Assembly (NCBI GenBank): GCA_964568075.1
Contig: CAZMOM010000009.1
Coordinates: 25,355-89,354, forward strand
Length of the DNA stretch: 64,000 nucleotides
Source: MnTg04 sp964568075
GTDB taxonomy: Bacteria; Pseudomonadota; Gammaproteobacteria; Steroidobacterales; MnTg04
Direction: 5' to 3'
The position numbers and the translations under genes are program-made. Each line of letters opens with the position of its first letter. Position 1 is the stretch's first letter. The notes beneath the pieces are model-generated. The model saw only the letters and a list, made by a program, of their open reading frames with translations. It was not told where the DNA came from and did not search any database. Of the stretch, positions 51,607 through 59,895 are shown in pieces.

Positions 51607-52700
51607 CCGTGGCACGCGGCGCCTGAATCGAGCCGTTGGCGTCTGGATTCCTTGTCGGGTGCGGTGGCCAATTTTGCGGCCAGATCGAAAAAATTTTCCA
51701 GGTTATTGTTTGCCTGCACTCGCAGAACACACTGCAGCGACGGCAGCAATTCAAAGTACGTCGAGACGGACACCAGATGCGCATTGTTCAGATCCCGATC
51801 GAAGTACGCCATGTAAACACCGAATTCGGGCTGCTCCAGTTCAATTCGATGAAATTCCTCTTTTAGTTCTGCGAAAATCCGCTTTTTCTCTCGCCGCATT
51901 TTTTCTTCGCCGATATCGAGCAGATACAAATCACGTAACTTTTGACGGGTCTGCGCATTGATTCTTGCGAATGTTGTTTGCATAGCCCTGGCTGTGCCAT
52001 AGGCCGCCAGGGCTTGTTCGTCGCTTTTGGATGTCAGCCACTCGACGACACCAAAGGCTTCGACCACAGTCGCAAATGCCTCGCTAAACTCCGAGTCATT
52101 CTTGACGTACAGCCGTTGATGCGCCAGCTCATGAAAGATTACGCCAGCCAGTTGAGAGTCTTCCCAGTAAATCATCGTATTGAATACCGGATCATCAAAT
52201 CGGCCCAGGGTCGAATAAGCGGCAATACCCGCAACATAGACATCGTTGCCCTTTTTGCTCATATGAGCGGCGAACCGTCGCGCCTTTTGTTCCCTGAAAT
52301 AGCCTCTGTACGACACGCAACCGATCACCAGGAAGCATGAATCGACCGGCTCCACCGAAAATTCGGGGGCCGCAAAAACATTCCACACTGCATAAGGTCT
52401 TTGCAGATCTGCGTAATACCGGTAACTGCCGTTGTCCGGCAAGTGCAATCGATCGCTGGCAAAATCCCGGATCTCCTGAACCAGCTTCAGGCGTTCCTTC
52501 AGATCCGCCTGTGTTGCAGGATTTTCGATCAGCGCGTCTATTGCCTGGCGCCGGTTTAACACCTTTAACTGACCGCCGATCGCCTGCATATAATAGCCAA
52601 CGCTGCAACCGCCAAGCGTCATCGCGCCCAGACCACACAGGGCCAGCCACATAAAAAACGTGCCCCAACGGAAGGTCGGCACGGCCGGATCACATCGCAT
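51603..52700 (-). CDS. Putative lipoprotein aminopeptidase (HExxH)
   Basis: A 365-residue protein from ATG 52700, preceded by AAAGGA. It has a lipobox at Cys32 (GAMTLGGC) and a gluzincin-like zinc motif FHELAHQRLY with Glu at EAFATVVEAFGVVEWL further on. This is the pattern of the proteobacterial 'putative aminopeptidase' family. Peptidase activity is an inference. A short gap separates it from the divergent cca gene, 95 bases between starts. Confidence 0.85.
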   Translation of the reverse strand: MRCDPAVPTFRWGTFFMWLALCGLGAMTLGGCSVGYYMQAIGGQLKVLNRRQAIDALIENPATQADLKERLKLVQEIRDFASDRLHLPDNGSYRYYADLQRPYAVWNVFAAPEFSVEPVDSCFLVIGCVSYRGYFREQKARRFAAHMSKKGNDVYVAGIAAYSTLGRFDDPVFNTMIYWEDSQLAGVIFHELAHQRLYVKNDSEFSEAFATVVEAFGVVEWLTSKSDEQALAAYGTARAMQTTFARINAQTRQKLRDLYLLDIGEEKMRREKKRIFAELKEEFHRIELEQPEFGVYMAYFDRDLNNAHLVSVSTYFELLPSLQCVLRVQANNNLENFFDLAAKLATAPDKESRRQRLDSGAACHG

Positions 52701-52795
52701 GATTTTCCTTTTATGAGACAAGCTTTGCTCTGATTCAGCAGCGTGACATTGTACTGCAGCGAAACGCCGAACAGACATTCAGTTAAGATTCCCTT

Positions 52796-54028
52796 ATGGA
52801 TACGTATCTTGTCGGCGGTGCGGTTCGCGATCGTTATCTCGGGCAGCCGGCCCGTGAAAAGGATTGGGTCGTCACCCACGCTACGCCCGAGGAAATGCTG
52901 CGCCTTGGATACCGCCAGGTCGGCAAGGATTTTCCGGTATTCCTGCATCCGGAAACTGGTGAAGAATACGCGCTGGCCCGCACCGAGCGAAAAACCGGGC
53001 CCGGTTATACCGGTTTTGCCGTCGATGCCTCGCCCGAAGTAACCCTTGAGGAGGACTTGCGACGACGCGATCTGACCATTAATGCGATGGCCATCGATGC
53101 CGACGGTAAGCTCATCGATCCCTGCGGCGGGCAAGCCGATCTGAGCGATCGAATTCTTCGCCATGTTTCGCCGGCATTCTCCGAGGACCCCGTTCGCCTT
53201 CTGCGGGTGGCGCGTTTCGCCGCTCGCTTTGCTGAATCAGGGTTTACGGTTGCGGACGAAACCATGAAGCTCATGAGGCAAATGGTTGAAAACGGCGAAG
53301 TGGATGCACTGGTCGCGGAGCGTGTCTGGCAGGAAACCCAGGTTGCCCTCGGTGAATCACGGCCACAGGTTTTTTTCCAGATCCTTAAAGATTGTGGGGC
53401 GCTGGCGATACTGTTTCCGGAACTGGACGAACTGTTTGGCGTTCCGCAGGTCCCGAAATGGCATCCGGAAGTCGATTGCGGGGTCCACACGATGATGGCT
53501 CTGCAGACAGTCGCCGCGATGAGCGATGACCCCATCGTTCGGTTCGCGACACTGGTGCATGATTTGGGCAAAGGCAAAACACCGGCCGATCAGTTGCCCC
53601 GCCATGTGGGCCATGAGAAACGAAGCGTCGAATTGATTCTCGGGATGGGAGCGAGACTGCGGATTCCCAATTCGTATATCGGACTGGCACGTCTGGTTGC
53701 CCGATATCATGGTCACTGCCATCGCGCACTCGAACTGAGACCGTCCACGCTTCTGCGATTGATCGAAGCCACCGACGCTTGGCGCCGGCCGCAAAGGCTG
53801 GATGATTTTCTGATTGCCTGTGAGGCGGATTTTCGCGGCCGCAAAAATTTCACCGAAAAAAGTTACCCGCAGGCGAAACTCGTCAGGGAAATGGCGGATA
53901 TCACCGGTCGAGTTTCCACCGACGACATCAATCTCGACGGGCTTAACGGCGAGGAAGTCGGTGCCAGGCTTACCGAAGCCCGTTGTCAGGCAATCGCCGC
54001 TGCCTTGAAAAAAAGATCTGCCGGTTAG
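52796..54028 (+). CDS. cca: CCA-adding tRNA nucleotidyltransferase
   Basis: A 410-residue enzyme adding CCA to tRNA 3' ends. The class II nucleotidyltransferase head is MDTYLVGGAVRDRYLGQPAREKDWVVTHATPEEML, with the EEDLRRRDLTINAMA motif and DPVRLLRVARFAARF. A C-terminal HD domain (LVHDLGKGKTP) marks the multifunctional bacterial type with phosphohydrolase activity. Divergent from the aminopeptidase gene. Confidence 0.97.
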   Translation: MDTYLVGGAVRDRYLGQPAREKDWVVTHATPEEMLRLGYRQVGKDFPVFLHPETGEEYALARTERKTGPGYTGFAVDASPEVTLEEDLRRRDLTINAMAIDADGKLIDPCGGQADLSDRILRHVSPAFSEDPVRLLRVARFAARFAESGFTVADETMKLMRQMVENGEVDALVAERVWQETQVALGESRPQVFFQILKDCGALAILFPELDELFGVPQVPKWHPEVDCGVHTMMALQTVAAMSDDPIVRFATLVHDLGKGKTPADQLPRHVGHEKRSVELILGMGARLRIPNSYIGLARLVARYHGHCHRALELRPSTLLRLIEATDAWRRPQRLDDFLIACEADFRGRKNFTEKSYPQAKLVREMADITGRVSTDDINLDGLNGEEVGARLTEARCQAIAAALKKRSAG

Positions 54029-54072
54029 GACGAGACCCGAAGCGCCAAGCGGGTCCGGGAGGGATTATCCCA

Positions 54073-54243
54073 ACTAGCCCGGATTATTCATGAATCGTCG
54101 CGATGATTGCGCAGAGCATTGTTTGCACACGGTATTTTCTGACCGAGCGGAATATCCGTGTGTATTTTCGAGGGAGGAAAATCTCGTGTGCGGACAAGGA
54201 TCAAGCAAGGGCGCGAGCGCATTCATGAATAAGCCGGGCTAGT
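54073..54243. mobile_element. MITE-like element with 23-base terminal inverted repeats
   Basis: The two ends, 54073-54095 and 54221-54243, are inverted copies (ACTAGCCCGG ... TTCATGAAT) with one mismatch in 23. The central 125 bases do not code. Both ends carry CTAG, which could be a 4-base target duplication (YTAR-type target) or part of the repeat. The right end overlaps the 3' end of uppP by five bases and supplies its TAG stop, so insertion or excision would change that protein's end. Size and form fit a non-autonomous element mobilised in trans. Confidence 0.75.
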
Positions 54244-55030
54244 ACACGACCAAGATAACAACCGCCAGGAACAACCGGTAAATAGCGAAAGGCAGCATGC
54301 CTGTCCGCTCGAGCAGCGACAGGAACCAACGGATGCAAAGCAGCGCGCTGCCGAAGGCAATCAGCATCCCGGTGACCAGTCCCAGCCAGTCTACGGTTTC
54401 GCTCTGACTCATCAGCAACCGCAATTCCAACAGCGCCGCCAGTGAGATAACGGGGATGGACAACAGAAAAGAAAATCGGGCCGCCGCGACACGATTCAGC
54501 CCCAACGCGAGTCCAGCCGTCATCGTGATCCCCGAGCGCGACGTTCCGGGTATCAGCGCTAGCGCCTGGGCCAGCCCAATCAGCGCCACGTCCCGAAGCC
54601 TGATGCTATATTCATCGCGGACTTTCCTGCCGGATATATCGGCAAACCAAAGGAGCAGCCCGAAGCCGGCGGTTGTGCCGGCAATCAGCAGCGGATCGCG
54701 CAACTGTTCTGAAAAACCATTAATCAGGAGACCGGCTACGCCGACCGGAATCGTGCCCAATAACACCGCCCAGGCCAGTCTGGCTTCTGCCCGTTTTTCC
54801 CGGCCCGATACTGAACTCAGCCAGGCACTGCACATGCGACTGAGATCGGTGCGAAAATACCAGACCACTGCAAACAGCGTACCCAGGTGAACGGCGATAT
54901 CAAATGGCAGCCCCTGATCCGACCAGCCCAATAGTCTTGGCAGCAATATCAGGTGGCCCGAGCTGGATATCGGCAAAAATTCGGTCAGTCCCTGTAACAG
55001 GGCAAGCCAGATGCTGTGCAGTAAATCCAA
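54239..55030 (-). CDS. uppP: Undecaprenyl-diphosphatase
   Basis: A 263-residue membrane enzyme recycling undecaprenyl diphosphate for wall synthesis. The (E/Q)xxxE and SGH active-site motifs appear as LLQGLTEFLPISSSGHLILL (Glu17, His26) and the PGTSRSGITM motif with its arginine. Seven or eight membrane spans follow. The stop codon lies within the terminal repeat of a MITE-like element, so the last residues (LVVY) may differ from relatives. Transcribed from near the MidA-like gene, only 9 bases after it. Confidence 0.96.
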   Translation of the reverse strand: MDLLHSIWLALLQGLTEFLPISSSGHLILLPRLLGWSDQGLPFDIAVHLGTLFAVVWYFRTDLSRMCSAWLSSVSGREKRAEARLAWAVLLGTIPVGVAGLLINGFSEQLRDPLLIAGTTAGFGLLLWFADISGRKVRDEYSIRLRDVALIGLAQALALIPGTSRSGITMTAGLALGLNRVAAARFSFLLSIPVISLAALLELRLLMSQSETVDWLGLVTGMLIAFGSALLCIRWFLSLLERTGMLPFAIYRLFLAVVILVVY

Positions 55031-55039
55031 GCCGTTTCC

Positions 55040-56224
55040 TTACAGTCTGTCGCTGAAGTCGCGGAGGGCAAAACCCCGCAGCCGACTGCCGACCCCGCGG
55101 GTCAGCGCCATGACTTTGAACCGCTCGCCCATCTCTCCCGGCAGCGTAAGTGTTTTTACCTGGCTAGCCAATTCAAGCTGGCTGCGCTGGTCCTCGCTAA
55201 ATTGCCTAGCCACAAGTTCATCCAGTCCCAGTGACATCAGCCAGTGCGCCTGTGTGGAGAATCCTGCCAGGTTCAGCCCCTCCGCTTCGCCCGCCGCCGC
55301 GATCGCGCTGAAGTCGACCCAAGCCGTAATATCCTGCAACCCGGGCCAAAAGAACGCATCGTCATGAGCACGATGCCGGTAATGACAAAGCAAGGTTCCG
55401 CCGACGCGGTCGGGATGATAGTACTCCTGGCGACTGAGACCATAATCAGAAATGCAAAACATCCCCTCGCGCAGACACGATGCGACCGATCGCGTCCACG
55501 ACACCAGGGTGGGGCACCATTCCGACTGGTAGCCGACAGGGTATTCATCGAGCGACCGCCCGAGACTCTCACCGACCGTGCGGGCTAATTTCTCCGACAT
55601 TGCTACCCGGCGAAAACAAAAACGATCGCCGTCCAGCCCAACCACGACCCGCTGCAGCCCATCGTGTCCAATAACGAATCGCTCAACCGGCAGGGCGTCC
55701 ACAACTTCATTGGCCAGAATGCAGCCAAACAAAGGATATTCAGGCAAGCAATCCAGCCATTCGACGCGTGGCAATAAATGCGCAACGGCAGCGGCCAGCT
55801 TTTTCTGTTGCCGCTCACGAAGATCGGCGCTGACTTCAAGAATTAGATAGCGATCGGGCAGGCTGTCTATGCCCTCAAGCTCCAGCAGAACATCTGCCGC
55901 CATCACGCCGCTGCCGGCGCCCAGCTCCATGATCACCTTGCTGTGTCCATTACTGATCGCTGACAGCACGTCACGACATTGCCTGGCCAGACATCGCGAA
56001 AACAACGGTGAAATCTCCGGCGCAGTAACGAAATCGCCGGCTTCACCAAACTTGCTACTGCCCGCGCTGTAATATCCGAGCCCCGGCTCGTACAGAGCAA
56101 GACGCATGAATCGCTCAAACGAGATTACCCCGGTCGCACGGATCTCGTTGCGGATCAAGTCGCTCAACGCCTCACTAAGAATCTGAGCATCGCCGGCCGG
56201 TAACGGTAAACTGTGGGGGTTCAT
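55040..56224 (-). CDS. MidA/NDUFAF7-like SAM-dependent methyltransferase
   Basis: A 394-residue class I methyltransferase of the DUF185 group. The N-terminal GVISFERFMRLALYEPGLGYYSAGSSKFGEAGDFVTAPEISPLFSRC is highly specific. SAM-binding is in IMELGAGSGVMAADVLLEL. Mitochondrial NDUFAF7 dimethylates an arginine of complex I subunit NDUFS2; bacterial targets are less clear. I chose ATG 56224; the frame extends 7 codons more. It precedes uppP by 9 bases and is divergent from the pteridine reductase gene. Confidence 0.9.
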   Translation of the reverse strand: MNPHSLPLPAGDAQILSEALSDLIRNEIRATGVISFERFMRLALYEPGLGYYSAGSSKFGEAGDFVTAPEISPLFSRCLARQCRDVLSAISNGHSKVIMELGAGSGVMAADVLLELEGIDSLPDRYLILEVSADLRERQQKKLAAAVAHLLPRVEWLDCLPEYPLFGCILANEVVDALPVERFVIGHDGLQRVVVGLDGDRFCFRRVAMSEKLARTVGESLGRSLDEYPVGYQSEWCPTLVSWTRSVASCLREGMFCISDYGLSRQEYYHPDRVGGTLLCHYRHRAHDDAFFWPGLQDITAWVDFSAIAAAGEAEGLNLAGFSTQAHWLMSLGLDELVARQFSEDQRSQLELASQVKTLTLPGEMGERFKVMALTRGVGSRLRGFALRDFSDRL

Positions 56225-56348
56225 ACAGGATCGGCTTCCGAACAAACAACCATGCAGACTTATGACCTGCGTACGGTCGGGAGTGTATTGTAATCATCCG
56301 TGGACAGATTCCGTAATCACCCGGCGAGCAAAGGGCTACTGACAGACA

Positions 56349-57107
56349 ATGGACAACGATTTTAGCAGAGCGCTGGAAGGCAAAACCGTGCTTGTGACCG
56401 GAGCAGCGAAGCGTATCGGCGCCTCGCTCGTTAGCGAATTTCATCGTGCCGGAGCAAGTCTGTTCATTCATTTCCGCAGCTCCGCCGATCAGGCCACGGC
56501 GCTGGCCGCAAAACTCAACGGTCACCGGCCGGGCTCGGCATTCACTCTGCAGACCGACTTGAATAAGCCAGACGCGCCGACGCAATTGATTGACGAAATC
56601 AAACAATCGACCGGCAGATTGGATGTGCTGATCAATAACGCTTCCGACTTTTTTGCTACGCCGCTGGGGTCTGTTACTCAGTCCGACTGGGACAGTCTGA
56701 TCAACAGTAATCTGCGTGGCCCGTTTTTTTTGAGCCAGGCCGCCGCACCCCTGCTGAGATCATCGCGCGGGCTCATACTCAATATTCTGGATATTCATGC
56801 CAGCAAGCCGCTGCGCGACCACTCGGTTTATTGCATGGCTAAAGCCGGGCTTTCGATGATGACGCGCGCGCTCGCGCAGGATCTTGCACCGGAAATCCGC
56901 GTTAACGGCATCGCGCCCGGGGCAATCGTCTGGCCCGAACAGAACATTTCCGAACAGGAAAGACAACGCATCGTCAGCCAGACGCCGATGGGCAGGACCG
57001 GCGATGTCGCTGACATTTCCGGTCTGGCTGTTTTTTTGGCTACGGATGCCGAATTCATCACCGGCCAGGTTATCGCGGTTGACGGCGGACGCAGCGTAAG
57101 CGACTGA
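56349..57107 (+). CDS. folM: Pteridine reductase (FolM/PTR1-like SDR)
   Basis: A 252-residue SDR. The cofactor loop TGAAKRIGAS with an arginine (TGxxxRxG) and IHFRSSADQA mark the pteridine reductase group, as do the YCMAKAGLSMM active-site Tyr/Lys, GIAPGAIVWPE and IAVDGGRSVSD. It reduces dihydropterins, possibly also dihydrofolate, using NADPH. The neighbouring folK and folB genes converge with it, which supports a pterin role. Confidence 0.88.
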   Translation: MDNDFSRALEGKTVLVTGAAKRIGASLVSEFHRAGASLFIHFRSSADQATALAAKLNGHRPGSAFTLQTDLNKPDAPTQLIDEIKQSTGRLDVLINNASDFFATPLGSVTQSDWDSLINSNLRGPFFLSQAAAPLLRSSRGLILNILDIHASKPLRDHSVYCMAKAGLSMMTRALAQDLAPEIRVNGIAPGAIVWPEQNISEQERQRIVSQTPMGRTGDVADISGLAVFLATDAEFITGQVIAVDGGRSVSD

Positions 57108-57118
57108 GCGGCCAGCGA

Positions 57119-57607
57119 TCAAAGCGGCAGGCTCACCCGCTGGAGCGGGTGCCTCCCGGTATCGAAGTGTTTCCACAAATCTCCATATGACTGCTCTCTT
57201 CCCGGGTGCAACATGGTCGGCCGCAGATCGGCCAAGGGTTTCAGCACATACGAACGTTGCAATATCTCGGGTCGCGGAATCTCCAGTCCTTTTTCGCTGA
57301 TCACGGCATCGCCATAAAGCAGCAGATCGAGATCCAGAGTTCTCGGCGCATGCCGCGGCAAGCTGCGGTCTCGCTGACATTGGTCCTCAATAAGTCTCAG
57401 ATCACCCGCCAGCGTCTGCGGAGTCTGATCATTTTCGAATACCGCCACCAGGTTATAAAAATCCTCGCCGTCAAATCCGACCGACGAATTCTTGTAGACC
57501 GGTGACAGATCGATGGCACCAAACCGTTCTCTCATCAGCGCCACGCCTTCGGCAAGAAAACGTCTCGGCTCAGTGTTGCTGCCTACACTGACGAAGACCT
57601 CAGGCAT
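57119..57607 (-). CDS. folK: Hydroxymethyldihydropterin pyrophosphokinase
   Basis: A 162-residue kinase of folate synthesis, counted from ATG 57607. The FVSVGSNTEPRRFLAEGV start and the motif RDRSLPRHAPRTLDLDLLLYGDAV with RPEILQRSYVLKPLADL are standard. The start overlaps the end of folB by eight bases, so the two are coupled. It converts 6-hydroxymethyldihydropterin, the FolB product, to its pyrophosphate for FolP. Confidence 0.95.
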   Translation of the reverse strand: MPEVFVSVGSNTEPRRFLAEGVALMRERFGAIDLSPVYKNSSVGFDGEDFYNLVAVFENDQTPQTLAGDLRLIEDQCQRDRSLPRHAPRTLDLDLLLYGDAVISEKGLEIPRPEILQRSYVLKPLADLRPTMLHPGREQSYGDLWKHFDTGRHPLQRVSLPL

Positions 57608-57965
57608 CGGTGTCGCCCCCGCCTCGCTCGATAATAATGCCGACTCCCGCTGCCCCTCGGACGGCGCCCTGCTTGTTAACAGTGACCCGCACCCACGGAA
57701 CGCAGAACTCACCGGTCACGATGCCGGCGACGGCCTCCGCCAGCGTCTCCACCAGTTGAAAATTTGACACTTCGACAAAGGCAATAACGCGCTTGGCCAC
57801 CTTTTTATAGTCCAGTGCGTCTGCTATCCGATCCGTGGCAGCTGCCTTGCGGTTGTCGCAGGCCATTTCGAGATCGATGCTGACCGTCTGACGGATACCG
57901 CGTTCCCAGTCAAATACTCCGATGGTTGTTTTCACTTTCAGGTCCCGCAAAAAAACGATATCCAC
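57600..57965 (-). CDS. folB: Dihydroneopterin aldolase
   Basis: A 121-residue aldolase cleaving dihydroneopterin to 6-hydroxymethyldihydropterin. The sequence FLRDLKVKTTIGVFDWERGIRQTVSIDLEM, active-site Lys/Glu region DALDYKKVAKRVIAFVEVSNFQLVETLAEAVA and WVRVTVNKQGAVRGAAGVGIIIER are typical. It is 2 bases after the tsaD stop, so tsaD-folB-folK form one operon. Confidence 0.95.
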   Translation of the reverse strand: MDIVFLRDLKVKTTIGVFDWERGIRQTVSIDLEMACDNRKAAATDRIADALDYKKVAKRVIAFVEVSNFQLVETLAEAVAGIVTGEFCVPWVRVTVNKQGAVRGAAGVGIIIERGGGDTDA

Positions 57966-57967
57966 CT

Positions 57968-58993
57968 TCAGGCCTCCACGGTTTTGGGCGCCGGCGGTGT
58001 CAGCTGATCCAGCGGCCAGCGAGCGCGTGCGAGTATTTGTCCGGAATCGCTTTGCCCGGCCTGCATTCTGAGCAACCCGGTGTAGGCGATCATCGCGCCG
58101 TTATCGGTGCAAAAATTCGGTCTCGGATAATAGACCCGCCCGTCTACAGCCTGAATCGCGTCGGCCAGTTGCTTGCGCAGTTTGCGGTTAGCGCCGACCC
58201 CGCCGGCCACCACCAGGCTCTTTGTCCCTGTCTGCTTCACCGCCCGCAGTGATTTTCCGACCAACGTATCGATTACGGCTTGCTCGAACGCACAGGCCAG
58301 GTTGGCACGGCTGACGTCGTCTTTTTTCGATTTCTGCCAGGCCAGCATGACCGCTGTCTTAAGACCCGAAAAACTGAATTCCAGACCAGGCCGGTCCATC
58401 ATCGGTCGTGGCAAATCGATCTCGCCCCGGCTGCCTTCAGCCGCCAACTGCGCCAGCGCCGGCCCGCCCGGATAGGGCAACCCCAGCAATTTGGCGGTCT
58501 TGTCGAAAGCTTCGCCGGCGGCGTCATCGAGCGTCTCTCCCAAAACCTCGTACCGGCCCAGCCCCCGCACATCGACCAGCATCGTGTGGCCACCGGAAAC
58601 CAGCAGCGCAATAAAAGGAAAGGCCGGCGGATTCGGCTCCAGCATCGCCACGAGCAGGTGGCCTTCCATATGATGCAGGCCCAGCGCGGGTATCTGCCAG
58701 CCATAGGCCAGGCTCCTGGCGACCGATGCGCCGACCATCAGCGCCCCGACCAGACCCGGTCCCGCCGTGTAAGCGATACCGTCGATACCACCACTCACCT
58801 GCTCCACCACCTCCCGCAACATGGGCGTCAGTTTTCTCACGTGGTCACGCGATGCCAGCTCCGGAACCACGCCCCCGTACTCGGCATGCAGGCTTATCTG
58901 CGAGTACAGGGAATCTGCGATCAGGCCTTGATCGCTGTCATAGACGGCAACCCCGGTTTCGTCACAGGAGGTCTCGATTCCCAATACCCGCAT
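57968..58993 (-). CDS. tsaD: tRNA threonylcarbamoyladenosine synthase subunit TsaD
   Basis: A 341-residue ASKHA-fold protein making t6A37 of ANN-decoding tRNAs, with TsaB and TsaE. MRVLGIETSCDETGVAVYD, GGVVPELASRDHVRKL and the metal-binding His108/His112 (LHHMEGHL) are intact, plus NFCTDNGAMIAYTG near the end. It is divergent from rpsU, an arrangement common in proteobacteria, with about 140 bases between starts for both promoters. Confidence 0.97.
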   Translation of the reverse strand: MRVLGIETSCDETGVAVYDSDQGLIADSLYSQISLHAEYGGVVPELASRDHVRKLTPMLREVVEQVSGGIDGIAYTAGPGLVGALMVGASVARSLAYGWQIPALGLHHMEGHLLVAMLEPNPPAFPFIALLVSGGHTMLVDVRGLGRYEVLGETLDDAAGEAFDKTAKLLGLPYPGGPALAQLAAEGSRGEIDLPRPMMDRPGLEFSFSGLKTAVMLAWQKSKKDDVSRANLACAFEQAVIDTLVGKSLRAVKQTGTKSLVVAGGVGANRKLRKQLADAIQAVDGRVYYPRPNFCTDNGAMIAYTGLLRMQAGQSDSGQILARARWPLDQLTPPAPKTVEA

Positions 58994-59136
58994 TCTGATA
59001 TCCCCGAAAACACGCCAAAAAGCGCGCCGATGCTTTGCAATTCTACACGGCCGCGTTTAGAATTCCGCGTCCTGTAACCGGGCCAGGCCCGAATTTTGAC
59101 CGGGTCATCCGGACTATTGAAAAGGTTGTAATTTAG

Positions 59137-59352
59137 ATGCCCAGCGTTCGAGTTAAAGAGAACGAATATTTTGATGCCGCATTGCGTCGCTTCAAGCGCG
59201 CCTGTGAGAAAGCCGGCATTCTCACCGAACTTCGTCGTCGCGAGTACTACGAAAAACCGACCCAGGAACGGAAGCGGAAAAAAGCGGCCGCCGTCAAGCG
59301 GCACATGAAGCGCCTGTCTCGAGACCACTCACGCCGCAAGCGTCTTTATTGA
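59137..59352 (+). CDS. rpsU: 30S ribosomal protein S21
   Basis: A 71-residue basic protein (MPSVRVKENEYFDAALRRFKRACEKAGILTELRRREYYEKPTQ) that helps mRNA binding to the 30S subunit. Full length and motif are standard. It is the first gene of the macromolecular-synthesis series rpsU-yqeY-dnaG-rpoD. The 143-base gap to tsaD holds its promoter. Confidence 0.98.
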   Translation: MPSVRVKENEYFDAALRRFKRACEKAGILTELRRREYYEKPTQERKRKKAAAVKRHMKRLSRDHSRRKRLY

Positions 59353-59356
59353 CTCC

Positions 59357-59800
59357 ATGCCGCTGCGGATCGATATTCATAATGACATGAAGGCCGCGCT
59401 CAAGGGCGGTGACAAAGAACGCCTGACGACCATTCGCATGCTGCTGGCGGCGATCAAACAACAAGAAGTGGACGAGCGCATCGAATTAAGCGATGCACAG
59501 GTGATTGCCGTGGCCGGAAAACTGGTCAAGCAGCGTCGCGAATCCGCGGATCAATTCCGCGACGGCCACCGTGAAGACCTGGCCGTGAAGGAAGAATCGG
59601 AGCTGCTTATTCTGCAGACCTATCTTCCGGAGCCGCTCGGCGAGGACGAAGTCGTATCGTTAATCGATGAAGTCATCAAGGAAACCGGGGCCGGTTCGAT
59701 CAAGGACATGGGCCGGGTGATGAATGAGATCAAATCCCGGGCCCAGGGCCGGGTCGATATAGCCGCTGTAAGCCAGCAGGTCAAAATACGACTCGCTTGA
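59357..59800 (+). CDS. yqeY: GatB/YqeY-domain protein
   Basis: A 147-residue helical protein similar to the tail domain of GatB (LRIDIHNDMKAALKGGDKERLTTIRMLLAAIKQQEVDER ... IKDMGRVMNEIKSRAQGRVDIAAVSQQVK). Its exact role is unclear; tRNA binding is suspected from the family. It starts 4 bases after rpsU, so the pair is cotranscribed. Two stem-loops separate it from dnaG. Confidence 0.95.
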   Translation: MPLRIDIHNDMKAALKGGDKERLTTIRMLLAAIKQQEVDERIELSDAQVIAVAGKLVKQRRESADQFRDGHREDLAVKEESELLILQTYLPEPLGEDEVVSLIDEVIKETGAGSIKDMGRVMNEIKSRAQGRVDIAAVSQQVKIRLA

Positions 59801-59826
59801 AATCCGTCGGCGACAATGTATATCGT

Positions 59827-59872
59827 CGACTATATTCATGTAGTCGCGGTTATCCTGTGGAGCCAGGATAAC
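59827..59872 (+). promoter_or_regulatory. Two tandem stem-loops before dnaG
   Basis: Hairpin 1 is CGACTA ... TAGTCG (59827-59846) and hairpin 2 is GTTATCCTG ... CAGGATAAC (59849-59872, 9 base pairs). They end 23 bases before the dnaG ATG. No T-run follows, so they are not classic terminators, but the position matches the attenuating site between rpsU and dnaG in E. coli and could reduce DnaG output. Confidence 0.5.
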
Positions 59873-59895
59873 GGCGTAATCCATTCGGAATCCAG

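Noticed and set aside
54096..54220. Centre of the MITE-like element as a small gene or CRISPR-like unit
   Set aside because: No start with ribosome site and no regularly spaced repeats; no CRISPR array was seen anywhere in the window.
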